Shown: positions 27,301 through 41,000 of the stretch, one piece after another | Numbering within the stretch: position 1 is the first letter of the stretch | How the letters are laid out: each line of letters opens with the position of its first letter | Origin: Prostheceraeus crozeri | Lineage: Eukaryota; Platyhelminthes; Polycladida; Euryleptidae | DNA: 64,000 nt | Direction of reading: 5' to 3' | Assembly (NCBI GenBank): GCA_907163375.1 | Contig: CAJQUW010009247.1 | Coordinates: 248,001-312,000 of the forward strand | Notes under the pieces: generated by a model | What the model was told of the DNA's origin: nothing | Databases searched by the model: none | Seen by the model: the letters and a program-made list of their open reading frames with translations, nothing else | Program-made: the position numbers and the translations under genes

Positions 27301-30300
27301 GATGATCCCTGTTGTGTATGCCTATTACTTTGACAATGCGTGGATGAATCCGTTGATAGAATGAAAACAGAATACTGCGTTTCTAGAAAGGACTGCAAGT
27401 AGGCTGCAGTCCCAGTAATTTCGCATGCATGACAACTTTTAACGAAACGGCTCCCGTTTCAATATAATTGCAGTGATTTATTAATGTGAACTTATGATAA
27501 TCATTGTTATCTACTACACCACAGACATTGAATTGAGTATTGAATATTCAAATATTCAAATAATATTAAGCTTATATTGATTTTTAAAGGTACTTCATAT
27601 TGAGCTATTTTGTAATGGTGCATTTAAGCAGTCATGCGTGTGCATTTTTCCAATTATTTGAATGCATTGGTTACATGAAAGTCGTCCATCTAATTCATAC
27701 TTACGAGTACACATAAAGTTAATCGGAGCTGGAGAATATAATTCAACAGATTTCACAATAATTAATTTGAAAGAAAATCCTTCATGTTTCATGTTCTTAT
27801 GTTCAAGTTGCAAATCATGTATAATGAACCGAATGAATTTCATTTTGTTCTACTCAAAAGTAATTTTCCGACCAGTTTTGGTATCGCAAACAGATTCACT
27901 GAAGAATCATGGTCAAAATTAAATAAAATTCCGTAAATGTCGATTTTTTAAAATTGATGATTATAAATTTTAGAATTTTGCTATTTTTAGAGAGAATTAG
28001 AGCAAATACATGCCGGTACCATTAGAAAGTTCACTGTTCAAGATGTTGCACCATGAATTTCAAGAATCTAAGAGCAATGCTTTATAAGTTGAGGAGGGAG
28101 GTTGGGGGTTCGTGTGTTCATATAGTGATTCATGTAAACTGGTTTATACACATAGTGGTGATAGTGGGTTCATATAGACGTCTATTATACGCAAATATTT
28201 GACAATTCTAGCCTAGCTTCGTGGTACATAAAGATCGAATATTTTTCATTTCTCATAGTGAGCTACGAGTAATAAAACTTGATTGAAACATGAGCAGTCA
28301 TAGAAATGTTTCAAAATATTGCAGTACATCAATAGTGACACAATTTTAGCCGTACTACCTCGTGCTTGCAAAAATGACTCAATTTTCAGAATATTCTATC
28401 TCTATGTCCAGCAGACTGCATGTGAAGGATCAGACAATATAATGTGCACAATCCACGCAGATTGAAAATTAGCATTTAAAATGTGTTTTTAGACACGTTT
28501 TGCTGAACTTTTGAATGATTCTTAATATTTGTAGAGAACGAACTATGCGTCCTTGTCAGGATCTCATAACTTTATCTTCATCTTAATCTCAAACACTTCT
28601 ATCTTCTTACTCAATCACAGCAGGGAGACTTAGTTGACAGATGACAGGTCTGTGCGGTGTCAATTTTCAAATGACCAACCGAACGTCATCGTTAGAACAA
28701 AGTTGATAAATTAAGCACCAATTAGCACCAAATTGATAAAGTATTACCCACACGTTGTAGTAAGTGCAGCAGTAGAATTCGTAGTCGAGGAACGTTCAAG
28801 TGAGCAATTTTTCATAATTCGTAGAAGTGATTCCAATCAAATTAAATCCCTACTATATCGCATGTATGTGTATTAGTCCTTTGAAGCCTTATAAGACTAC
28901 GGATAGGATTTTACATTAATAGAGTTACATGTAGATTACTTTGTGCCTAATTAATTGACATAATAGAATTTATGGATGATAAATGTTGATTTAATTACTG
29001 GCATTTTTCATTTTCAGTTTAGTATACTGCTTTTACCTTATATTGATTTTACTTTATAGATTGACTGCACTAAAATCAATCCAGCAAAACAGAAATTATA
29101 GTAGATGCATTACTCCTGCTGCTCCGTCTGGAAGCGAATATCGTATCCAGACACATAGGAATCGAAAATTAGAAAAGTTTTCCACAGACTTGAAAAGCTT
29201 CTTACTCACAATGTAAACTCTTCCTTGGAAATTTTGCGTGTTGAGTGATCCGGGATTTGGTATGCCTCCAAGATAAACATGATTCCGAACGAGGATTCGA
29301 ACAAGCCCATGAGCAACTTGCTCCATTTGATCTCTGTTGCGGTTATTATCGATGACCAAGGTGAGCTGAAAGATGGCAGACAGTGATGTTCAATTCATAT
29401 TGACAACAGACATGATGCAAGTTGAAAATGTATGCAAAAATATGTCTTGGCTCAAATGCAGTTTTAAACACTGTTTAAATATGGTCAATTATTTTGTATA
29501 GAACTAACTCTGTCAAGCCTCTCCGTTTTTTTCTCCAAGATGTTATGATCAGTGACAGGGGTCTTAGGCTACATATTTCCCGTAGAATTCTTTGAAGTAG
29601 ATATCATTATTAGTGATGAATTGAAGCGATCATTTTTTTTATTGATGAAAGCCCTCATGAATTGCATTGTCTACCAGACATGAGCAAGTAATCCATCTTT
29701 GTGTGAAGACCACATGAATGATTGTCAGATGACCTTTCTCCTGAAAATGAAATATCCAATTTTCAGCATGATCAGCCTACAATTACAACCGTTTTTAACA
29801 AATAAGTCTATGAATGTGTTCAGTACCTGTAAAATGGAATGAAAATTCGCATCAGTCAACTATCAGACTCAAAGAATGGTTCTCAAGTATAGCTATAATC
29901 ATTTCAGAAGTAATTTATTGATGCGCAAATGTGGCAAAAGCGTCACTGCAAAGTCATAATACATTAGCGAGAATTTTATCATGAGATTAGCCAATTAAAT
30001 GATTCAATCACAGTTTCAAATTAGTGTGTGAATATTTAAATTACTTGACATTTTTAGTTGGAGACTATTAAAAATCTACGGCAATCTACGAGTAAATAGA
30101 AAAAGCATTCTTTTGAGATTATGTTAAAATGTTTCTTGCACCAAATGTGAATATAATGGAAAACGTGCATGAAAAGTGAAAAGAAGACGTACTCTGTCAT
30201 TCCTTCAAATGCTGAAGATGCATTAAACTTAATAGTTACTATATTATTGTTCTTTTTTCATATATGCTATTTTTTCATTTCTATAAATTCCATTTTGACG

Positions 30301-32012
30301 CTGTGCATCCTACATGTACAGGACCACGCTTGGTTAGGTTTGAGTGTAAAGGATTTAGCGGTCGAAAGGCGATCGTTCACACCAAGTTCCTGTTCATGAC
30401 CTCATTTAATTAGTCAAATAATTTGTATTCATGCGAGTATTTTGTAGTATTTAATTTCTCGTTCTAGTAGGTCTGGGAACTAATATGAATTCTCTCATTC
30501 ACCTGGTGGATTTTAGATAGCGTAATCCCGTTGTGTTTGCTAGATCTTATCTTATTATTGGAAACAGACATCCTCTTATAATCACAAGGATTGCAGAATG
30601 CAGAATAGAATAGAAATATGTCCTCAGACTTGAACAATTTAAGCACAAAAATTCCTTGGCAGCCGTAGACGCTGCGTTTCGCCGTACAAGGGTTCGTCAG
30701 TGCGGCTTGGAATAGCCTAAAGTAGTTTAAAACATGTATCACATTTTTATAAACGCACAGCAGCCTGTTGTGCAGCCCTGAAGCTTGTTCAGCCATTCTA
30801 GATGTTTTGAACATTTTGAACAATATTCTGATATAATCAAATAAGCAATTACAAAGCATGTTAGGAAACGCTATCTTCAAAGATGTGTTTTCTCAAACAG
30901 AGAGTTATCTGAAAGACTTTAACACATGCATGTAAAGTGAAACATGTGAAGCACGATCCACTTTGAATTTAAGAATAAAAGGACATTTTCATAATGAAAG
31001 ATAACCAACCATTCGGCAGAGAAGTAATTGTCAATCAAGCGAATCCATGAAATAGCAGAGGACATCGAAATTTAAAGATCAAAACAATTGAAAGTGAACA
31101 GAGAGATAAAAAAACCAACAATCGACTTTACAAATATAGAGACTCATCTAAGCTAAGAATGTTGCCTTATGTTTGCTGACTTGAAATCTATGAAGTTTTT
31201 CACGATTGTAGTAATAACTTGAGATGTTGAATGTGATGCACGCAAAGAGTCAATACTGCATTTGGTTCCTACTGCAACTGTAAAAGGTGCAATGCTCTAT
31301 CGATTTAATTTGTAGTGAATCAAAATGATTTCCATTAGGAAAGGAGAAGAGAGAGAGAGAGAGAGGGAGAGAGAGAGGAAGAAAGAGAGGGAGAGAGAGA
31401 GAGAGAGACGGAGATAGAGGGAGAGAGAGAGAGACGGAGATAGAGGGAGAGAGAGAGAGAGAGGGAGAGAGACGGAGATAGAGAGAGAGAGAGAGAGACG
31501 GAGAGAGAGGGAGAGAGAGGGAGAGAGTAGAGAGAGAAAGAGGGAGAGAAGATAGACAGCTCTCCCTCGTGCTACTCGCGCTATGGTCCGCTACTGTAGT
31601 CAGGAAAAACACAGATGCGAGGAGACCCGGGTTTCGAGGTCTTTCTCAATCCTCGAGGGAGAGAGAGGAAGAAAGAGAGGGAGAGAGAGAGGGAGAGAGA
31701 GAGGGAGAGAGAGAGAGAGGGAGAGAGAGGGAGAGAGAGGGAGAGAGAGGGAGAGAGAGAGGGAGAGAGAGAGGGAGAGAGAGAGGGAGAGAGAGAGGGA
31801 GAGAGAGAGGGAGAGAGAGAGGGAGAGAGAGAGGGAGAGAGAGAGGGAGAGAGAGAGGGAGAGAGAGAGGGAGAGAGAGAGGGAGAGAGAGAGGGAGAGA
31901 GAGAGGGAGAGAGAGAGGGAGAGAGAGAGAGGGAGAGAGAGAGAGGGAGAGAGAGAGAGGGAGAGAGAGAGGGAGAGAGAGAGGGAGAGAGAGAGAGAGA
32001 GAGGGAGAGAGA

Positions 32013-32058
<46 letters not shown>

Positions 32059-35000
32059 GAGAGAGGGAGAGAGAGAGGGAGAGAGAGAGGGAGAGAGAGA
32101 GGGAGAGAGAGAGGGAGAGAGAGAGGGAGAGAGAGAGGGAGAGAGAGAGGGAGAGAGGGAGAGGGAAAGATAACATTCTTTGAAAAAGTGTTTGTTATCA
32201 AAAGGTTTAAACAAATAGACACGAAACCTAATTCATTCATTGAAGTAAGTTTCGATGTTTGTGTCAATTCTACTATATTCGCAGAACATTCATTAACATA
32301 CGATAACTCTTTCCAGTCAACTGTTTTTTGATGTAGACTGGAACTTCCCCAATCTTTTGTCATGGACCTATGGCCCTCTTTAACGCTGCCGTTATAACGA
32401 CATGTATATACCAAGTGCCTTATTAAGAGGGCAACTTTCGTAGAGCATCAACATTTTTGGAAGACATGAAACTTGGCAAATAGTTCTGTGTAGGGAACTA
32501 TGAAACCAACCATAGGAATTTGTATTCTAATCCGAAGCAACAGGTAACCTGAAAACCTGTGATCTGAATTCCGTTCAGCTTGCTATCTACCACGCTGCAA
32601 CTCGCATCGCTAGAAAGATAAACAACTCCTTTCAACTTTCCAATATGTCGCGATCTTCATCTTCATAACGGAAGGATTGTCAGAATTTAGAGATAAACAC
32701 ATGGAACACTAAAGCCTTCACCTTCGTGCATGCAAACGCAACACGAATGCATCGCCCAACTTAATGACTTGTGATCTGTCATAGCCAATCCTGAAATCCT
32801 GAAACCTCTCTTGGGTAGTCGTTAGCGGTAGAATCAATCTTGACTTATATGCGACTAAATAATATCAGCGCGATTATCAACGATTTCCGCTGATAGAGGA
32901 AGCTTTTCAGATTCAATTCATTGCCACTTTTCGTATGTGTCGCCAATATGATTGACCAGAAGCTCATGAAGAATAAGGTTTAACTAATATGCTAGTAAAT
33001 GATTATCAATATGCATGTAATTGGGTGCTCTTCTTTTCTCATGTATTTTCTTGTTGCTCAGCAAAACTTGACAGAAATGCACTCTGGACGAAGCTCAGCA
33101 GCTGGTTTGCAGTGAAGCGGCCTGGATTTTCATTTCAAATTATGGAAACACTTCTTCATTCCAGAAGCTTTGAATACTGGCCTTATACCATTGAAAACAT
33201 AACAGTGACCTCAACTAGTGAAAACATCTTTTCGAAAACTTTACAAGTACTAAAAGTGTTCACCATGGACATCGTGACACTTGTAATCACTGATGTAAAC
33301 ATTGTAGCACGAAATCACGTTAAAGTGCAGTCCTTAAGTCATTGACTTATTTATGTCAAATGATGACAGCAGCGCTTCAAAATGATTGCCGCCATACGCT
33401 GTGATGAAATTTTCTTGTGTCAAGTGAGGTAAACAAACAAAATATGCGGCACTGGAACCACGTACATCGAGATTCTGTTCACTTGCAGACACAGAATTAG
33501 ACAGGTCGTCTCTTCTTCTGTTTGACTAGAAAGGAAGCATTGGAACATGTGACGTTAATGAAATGGCACAATCTGCTGACATACATGTAATACCATAGAA
33601 ATCGAACAATGAGCAGCCAGTTCGACATCAAACACGCCAAATTGTGCAAAGATTCAGTGGTTGTTTTCAAGCGGATCACACATCAAAGAGACACAGACGA
33701 TGTCAAGTTCTGCAGAGAAGTTTGTGAACGTTATTTGAGCGCCGGCTAACTTTCTAATAATGATCAGAACGACTAATTTTGCCGAGAAAACTTTTGCTCA
33801 ATGATCTGAATTCTTCGAATCTGAAGGAATTGTGGCGGTCGGAGCATTTTGAAGGAATCCACAGCAATCCGCAAGCGATGCACCACTAACTTTCCTATGC
33901 CTGTAAGATATAAAAAAAATTTTTGCCCACTTAATAAGTTCCTGCATGTGCTATCGTTTTGAATCAGTTTGCACTTCTAGGAAAGTGATGCGCTAGTTCT
34001 GTGCTTGCAAGAGCAAACCCTGCAGGTATGTTGAAAGTCCGAAAAAATGTATGTATGTTGCAGAATGTGTAACATGAAATTTCAGTTCGATTTCACAAAT
34101 GTCACGATGTTCTTGGTGAGCTCTTTGAACACTTGCAAAATTGAAAGTATTCTTGTGACTGAACAAATGATGAGTCGGCCTACCGATGAAGTGGAGAAAC
34201 TATCAAAGGTAACCTCTCATTTTCTCTCATTGATCAGAGCCCTTAGTGCTCAGTCTAGAAGAGGAAGCCTGCATTATATTCATGATAAATAGTTAGATAA
34301 TTAATTACGTGAGGCACTAAGCGTCCCATAAGGGTCAAGTAAATAAACATTTACAAAATCCATAACTTGGCGGAATGAAACCGTCGCTCAGGGCACCAAC
34401 CTTGCACAGCAACTACTAATCCACGTAGCACTCAGCATGCTACTGGTGATTTAAGCTTACAATGATGCTCTGACTATCTTATGTCGCATTGTTTCCTCAA
34501 TTCGCTGTTTTTCTTCGCTAATCGCTAGAGGCAAGTCATTCAATGACTCAAGCTGAAAATCGCTGTTCGCAGAAAAGTGCGGTTTTGAGAATTTCCATAG
34601 CTTCGGCGCAGATTGCAGGCTTTACTGTTTGACAGGCGTACAGGAGTCAATCAAAGACACTCTGCGATGCAATCGACGCCACATCCATTCATTCTTTAGC
34701 TCATAAAGATCTTCTTAAAGCCCATCGTCATGGCTGCACGCCATAATCGAGCATTATGGTATATTTCAGCCGGCAGAGATTGAGAGCGCTGGCCGCAATG
34801 ACTGAGTCTGCTGAGACTGCTACAGTTTTGTAGCAATCGGCAAATAATAGTGTCTTATATCTCTTGTATTTATAATTCACAATAATTGAAGCTACAATAG
34901 ATATTTAAGATCTGACATGTTCTGATTCCAAATCACATGTGGTAAGTAAACAATGAGTGACAAATTAACACCGGATTGTGACACGTTGCCTGAACGACAA

Positions 35001-38000
35001 GAACTACCAACTTTTCATATGCCAAGGTTCTCACGACCTGTTCCTGAGGACTTTCGACCCATACTTTAAGAACTTCTACTTTGAATGATTTCAAAAATCC
35101 ATAATCACAGAGTTCTGTTTTTGCTTGCTCAGTTTGTTCTACTAGACAGTATATATTTGCTTCTTACTTTTCCTTCATGGCATTAATTGTTACAATTACA
35201 TATAACATTGCAATTACATTCAAGTATTTTGAAACCCCGAATGTCATGAACAAGAAAGTAGATAATTCCAGCTTGTCATGCCGAAAGATTTCAAATTCGC
35301 AAGAAACTTTAGAATGCATTCACTAGAAAACTTCAATGCGAAAGTGGTGATCAATTAATGATCTTATGCGATCGTTACTTTGAAGTGTTGAGTCGCTGAC
35401 ACTCTCCAGCATTTCTACAAAAAGGGAATATACCTGTATGCGACTGTTATTGACGAGCAAGACAATTAGCAGTATTGTTTAGAATTGAAGGCGCTCAATA
35501 GGAGATCATAGGAGAATGTCGAAAAAGTAGTAGCTAAAGCGAAATCATTTTCTTGATCGTTTTCGAGCAATTGCCCAACCAGCCTTTCGGTGCCTACAAT
35601 ACTAACAAAAATACAGGGTATTTGGAAAGTCACTGTGCAGTGAAAATACATCTATATTTCAATGTTTCCTTCACTATGAAAAGCAGTAGAGAGCAAAATA
35701 TGCATCGTAACGATTAGCATTTTATATTTTTTAGAACAAATTTCTAGACGTTCAGACAAGTAACCTGGCTATTGATAAATTTATCAAATCTCAACAGATG
35801 CAACCACCACGAGACATGCTTCGGCCTGTTGCGCCTCATCAGTCGTGGGTAGGTTTGAACCAGCGACGTTGGAGCTAGAGGACGTTCAAGCATACCCTCT
35901 AACCACAAGACCACCGGACCATCTGTTGCGAGCGTGAATTAGCCAGGAAGGCACTGCTCTAACGCAGGCACGTGGAGGGCGGACTGCATTCTGCAATCAT
36001 TTAATACCGCATCCGAGGCGCTTCACGCAGGCGCTACTCATTACATGTTCTGACAAGTAACTTGGCAATTGATAAATTTATCAAATGTCAACAGGCCGAA
36101 ACATGTCTCCTGGTGGTTACATCTGTTGAGATTTGATAAATCTCTAGACATTGTGAAACTATAGACCGTAAAACTGTAGACAAGATTGACATTGACAATT
36201 TCAAATAGGCCTATAATAAATGTTGAAAGTGTGAACCATCTACGCGAATCCATGCGTTCACACGTCGCTTCATGTTATCAAAGACTCGCACAAGTTGATC
36301 AGTAAAGGGGAGAATTTCATCCTTTAGTTCTTGAAGTGTGTATGCGGATTGTTTTTAAACACATTGACTTTTGCTGCACCCCGAAAGTAAAAATCAGAGG
36401 TGTTAAGTCTGGAGATCTGGGGGCCACAAACCCTTCGTGATTAGGCGATTCTGACCCAGAGCCGATTCAGCGTTTCGATTGACGTGTGTGCAGTTGCACC
36501 ATCTTGCTGTAACACTGCACGAGACTTTTTATGGTCCGAAAATTCTCCGATGAATTTTGGTAAAATGTTAATGTAACGTTGTGAAGTCACCGTCTCTTCA
36601 AAAAAGAATGGTCCAATAATCCTCCTCCTGCGCATCGCGACCCAAACACCAAGTTTTAAGGAGTGAAGTGGCGATTCATGAAGCTTAAGTGGGTTCACCT
36701 CAGACCATGTACGGGAATTTTGGCTATTTATGTAGACAGATATGCAAAACCACGCCTCGTCGGAGCAAAATGTATGGTCAAGATCGAGATATGCTTCAAG
36801 AAACCAACGATAGCAGTGTAGGCGCTTGGCATTATCTGCATCCTATAGCTCCTGAAATGCTCGTATCTTATAAAGATAAAGGGATAGCTCTATAGGAACG
36901 GCTTTATGAGCAGTTGCCACGCCGATGTCTGATTCGTGGGATAGTTGCCGTATTGACTTATTTGGGGAGCGATTCATTTTTCTGAAAAATCCCGTTCTTC
37001 CATTTCGCGGCGCGTCTTGAACGGAGCCAGTACTTCTGAATTTGTTAACCAAATCACGCGCAATATTCCTATTAGGGAGAACGGTGTCACGAAATCGGCT
37101 GCTAAATTGATGTTTTACATCATCCGTGTATTTATCCTGGTTGCTCGATCATAAAGTTGTGTTCTTCTAGTGTTAGTATGTCCACAGTCAACGAATGAAT
37201 GGATGAATGAAATAGCCTTCAGCAACTGGAGAACAGTTCACGTGTCTCGATCCATCGATTATTGTTCTTCTTATGGCGTGCATATCCTGCTCTTTATTGT
37301 TTATCATGGGGAAGGAAACATTAAAATATAGATGTATTTTCACTGCACAGCGACTTTCCGAACACCTTGTATTATCTGCAATATAGAAGCTACTGAGAAG
37401 GACCACCATAATAAAGAGTATATGTGAGATGAAATCACACCAGTCACACCTGACACAAACTAAAGAGAGGCGAATATCTATGTAAATCACTGTCGCTGGC
37501 TACCATTGCATACAATGGGAGGATCATGTGCGCTCTCCACACGAAAATGAATCTATATACGTGGGGGAGAGGAGGGGCAACGCGCATCACTGGTGATGTA
37601 CATCACTTGTGCTTGTATCCCGTTAGCTAGTCTATTGATGTTCGCTTGTGAGATGAGTTGACTCGCATTCCAAGAAGTGACCTTGTTGGTGACTAATTTC
37701 GTGTTGTGATCGCAGTTGCGTAGGAGGAGGCCGTCATTGATGAAAGATCATTAACTCATGAAATCTTAGCAATAAAACATGACCTTATTGTCTTTAAATT
37801 CATCGTCTTCTGATCACAAACAATATCTCTTTCTCAACTCACCCTTCTTCCATCTCTGGAAACGTCGATTGTATGACGCTGTCCGTCATGAAGAGAATAT
37901 CCATCAGGAGTTATCGTCATTTTCTCTGTCACTGTATGCAGCTGCTTGAATTTTTTCTGAAAGTAAATTGCATGTTGAAGGATTTGAATATACAGAAAAA

Positions 38001-41000
38001 AGCTATAACGTTCTCATGGCAATTACGGCTATGTTCTTGACTTATGTTTATGACATCATCTTGAACGAATTTCATGTGAGCTGATACGATTGAGCCGTTT
38101 AATATCATAGAATTTTGTCCATACGGCCGCCCCAACATGACTTTACTTGCAATATTTAGTCGGGCTAATAAGGCTAAGTTATCTACAGACCCGTTGATAA
38201 GTTCTTGTGCCACTCATCGATGACGCATGAAATGTTATATTGCTGCTTGACTATCATACACTCATACTTTGTTTTCATCTCTATTTCTAGAATTTCTGCG
38301 TCTTCTGACACGGGCGCAAAGACTTATGAGCGGGTCTGTGTTGCTAAATACGAATTCCTTTTCCAATTCCATTCTCATAAACAACGTTTTAATTAAGTTC
38401 TTATTTTAGTGTTTTGCATGCTCGATGATTGTTCAAGGCAATTTATACAAGTCGCGGAATTATGAAATTACTTTTTCTGACTTTGGTTTTACATTTTGCG
38501 ATTATGGATGGACACGTCCCAAATTTGAATCTACTTTTTCAGAATTTGGATATCCTCTTATTGAATTTAAAGTAACATCTTCCACATATAATTCGCATTC
38601 TCCGAATTTCAATTTTCTTTTTCCGTATATAATTAAAAACTTTCCGAATGCGAATCTATTTCTTCTGAATTTGGATCATGTTTTTATGTATGACATTAAA
38701 ATGCATAATTAAAAGTGAAAAAGTAACCATATAACTCCAGATTATGATAAAGCCCTGCGACAAATGAATATCATATTTAGATAATCTCTTCGCAGCCTGT
38801 GTAATCTTCAGCAGACTTTTGCAATTGCAGTTGGAATTACAATTACGCAATAGAAATTGCAATTACTGCTAGTTAATTATTAGTTAGTTAGTACAGTTCT
38901 ATGACGCAATGAAACAGGCGGCGCAAACTTCGCAATCTCAGTGATAAAATCGATAGGAATGCGTGTGCGAACATTTTCCTTGTTCATTTCCTATTTTATC
39001 TTTCATTATGCACTATATAGATCTGCGCTTTAAAATGTTCGCAAACACATTCCTATCGATTTTATCACTGAGATTGCGAAGTTTGCGCCGCCTGTTTCAT
39101 TGCGTCATAGAACTGTATTAACTAACTGCTAGAAGCGATTGTATCATCATATCATATCATTTGCTGTATTTCATACAAGAGAACAAGCGAGGCTAATGAA
39201 AATGTGACGTTTTTGGTTTACAAATTGCTGCTATTAGCAATTGCAATCAATTTTTAGTCATGTAATTGAGAAGTAATTGCAATTACTTTGCAGTAGGCAC
39301 TGATAAATATTCATTCAACATACAGTACGAATGACTTTTTTCTCCTAGTTGATAATGCTTTACAATCTTTGCAATAACTTCTGAATTTACGACAGTTAGC
39401 AATAATAATACAATATCGTAATATTATACCTAGATGCATGCCAGGGGAATAATTTGGAAATACTTTATAATACTTAGAAAACCAAAGAAATCTACTTAAC
39501 TTTGCCCCCAAATCCAAATGACAAAGTTAAATAGATTTACGGTTCCTACGATAAAACTACACTAACTGCAAAGCACTGAACAACAATAAGAAGCACCTCA
39601 AATTAGAGAAAACGCGATAAAAATCCGATCAAGATCAACGGAGATATAGTCCAAAAACACTAAAAAGCCGTAAAATGGTTCCTAATAAGCGTCCAACGAT
39701 GTGATTAAAATTCTGACCACTTACGAAATACAAATTATCAAATATCTAATGGCAAAACGGTAAATGAAACACTTAAACCAGTCGTATTTTGTAATTAACA
39801 AAATAGGTAAGATAGCGGCAATAGCTTTCAACGAGGTATGGTCGCTAACGACAGACATTCATATTCCTACCGATAGTTTTTTAAAATAAATTTTTGAATA
39901 TTCAATTTAGGAACCGGGAGTTGTCTAATCTAAAGTAATTGCAAAGTAATTGAAATACAATGGAAGAAATACAGAATAATTAGTATTTGTAATTAATTAC
40001 ATTTCACAAGTAATTGACACAAGTCTGATCTTCAGTCACGTAACATTGTACATGTTTTCATGCTTGCAAGAAATGTAATTTCATTTCATTTTCTTACCGA
40101 AATGACGCGATATTCGTAGACCAACTTTCCATCTCTCAAGTACAAGTACGTGCTTTCATCTCCATCAATAGCGTACCAAAGCAAACCACTTGGATTAGTT
40201 GTTGAAAACACTATTTGAAGAGATTCTGCATCATTCGTGCCTTTTACCACTTCGGCTAGATTGTATTTTACGTAATTGCCTTGAAATTTGAGATAATCAA
40301 CAGGTCTACCCGTCTCATCGACGGCTTGTTGCGATTGTGGCTGCTCGTTAGCGCGTTCGAGATCCTTCAAGTCTCCTACTGAACTCAGTTTACCCAATCG
40401 GCGAAGTTGCTTGATATTATTCCTCCACACTTCTACACGAGCAATCTTGATAACAGATTTTGATGTTATGTCGGTATACCCGCGATCTCCGGCACCCACG
40501 TAGGTCTTCAAATTGCTAGAGGATGTTCTTTCAGTTCGCTGCAGAGAGCTGACGGCATCAATGCGCTTCGTGTTGAAGAAAACTTCGAGACCCAAGTTAG
40601 GGCTCCAACTGATTTCCAAAAGGGACCAACGACTCAGAGGCAGCGATGGAATGTTGACCTGCGATTGTTTATTGTTTCCATCAACAGTGACTGTTATGAG
40701 CTTTTGATCAAGACGGGCTGTCACCAAATTGCTGAAGATGAGGTAGTATGGTTTATCAATAACCACTGGGAGAAACCATTGGCGAACCAGAAAACCCTTC
40801 GGACACTTTGTGAGTTTATTCTCTGGGCAGATTATTGATGCTCCTAAGTCGACGTATTGTCGCTTTGAAGGATGGAATTGTAGGCCAGTGTTTTTTGTAG
40901 GAGTGATCGAAACGTTAGAAGGAGATCCGTAGACTTGCGATTCCGGCCATCCTTGTAGGTGCTTTCTTCGATTGATCTGAATGAGAAAAGGACAGTGTAA

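Larger units (their letters stand above)
24062..29209 (-). other. Intron 5 (5.1 kb)
   Basis: It contains foldback element F2 (24997-25517) and a pair of AATTGGCATT(T/C)GTGAGC repeats (26797-26885 and 27206-27300). The rest is AT-rich with no gene seen; an 86-codon plus-strand frame at 26185-26445 lacks any family signal. Confidence 0.65.
35614..37369 (-). mobile_element. Tc1/mariner-superfamily DNA transposon with TIRs and TA target sites
   Basis: The TIRs are about 50 bp: left CAGGGTATTTGGAAAGTCAC, right read inward CAAGGTGTTCGGAAAGTCGC, both continuing to GCAGTGAAAATACATCTATA. TA flanks both ends (35612-35613 and 37370-37371). It carries a decayed minus-strand transposase (about 36240-37140) and an inserted S1 SINE (35780-36043) between the left TIR and the transposase. 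Confidence 0.88.
29366..37842 (-). other. Intron 4 (8.5 kb)
   Basis: It holds the GA-rich array (31343-32166), the second R1 copy (33489-33961) and the mariner-type element with its nested SINE (35614-37369). The stretches 29366-31340, 32170-33485 and 33965-35610 show nothing that I can name. Confidence 0.65.
37957..40097 (-). other. Intron 3 (2.1 kb)
   Basis: It contains the palindromic element at 38873-39124, several AATTGCAATTAC strings (38820-38865, 39235-39290, 39935-40015) and a stretch with internal TTTTTC(T/A)GA(A/C)TTTGG repeats (38455-38690). No other gene signal. Confidence 0.65.

Noticed and set aside
30464-30880. 138-codon minus-strand frame in intron 4
   Set aside because: Composition is like non-coding DNA, no LamG motif, and the exon 4-5 join is already continuous in frame and in domain structure.
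31250-32414. Long open frames of SLSP and EREG type on both strands
   Set aside because: Created by the stop-free GA/CT repeat in several frames at once; no splice context and the region is intron 4.
32989-33345. 118-codon plus-strand frame with an acceptor-like start near 33058
   Set aside because: Codon use looks passable, but no motif or partner exon was found, so it was not listed as a gene.
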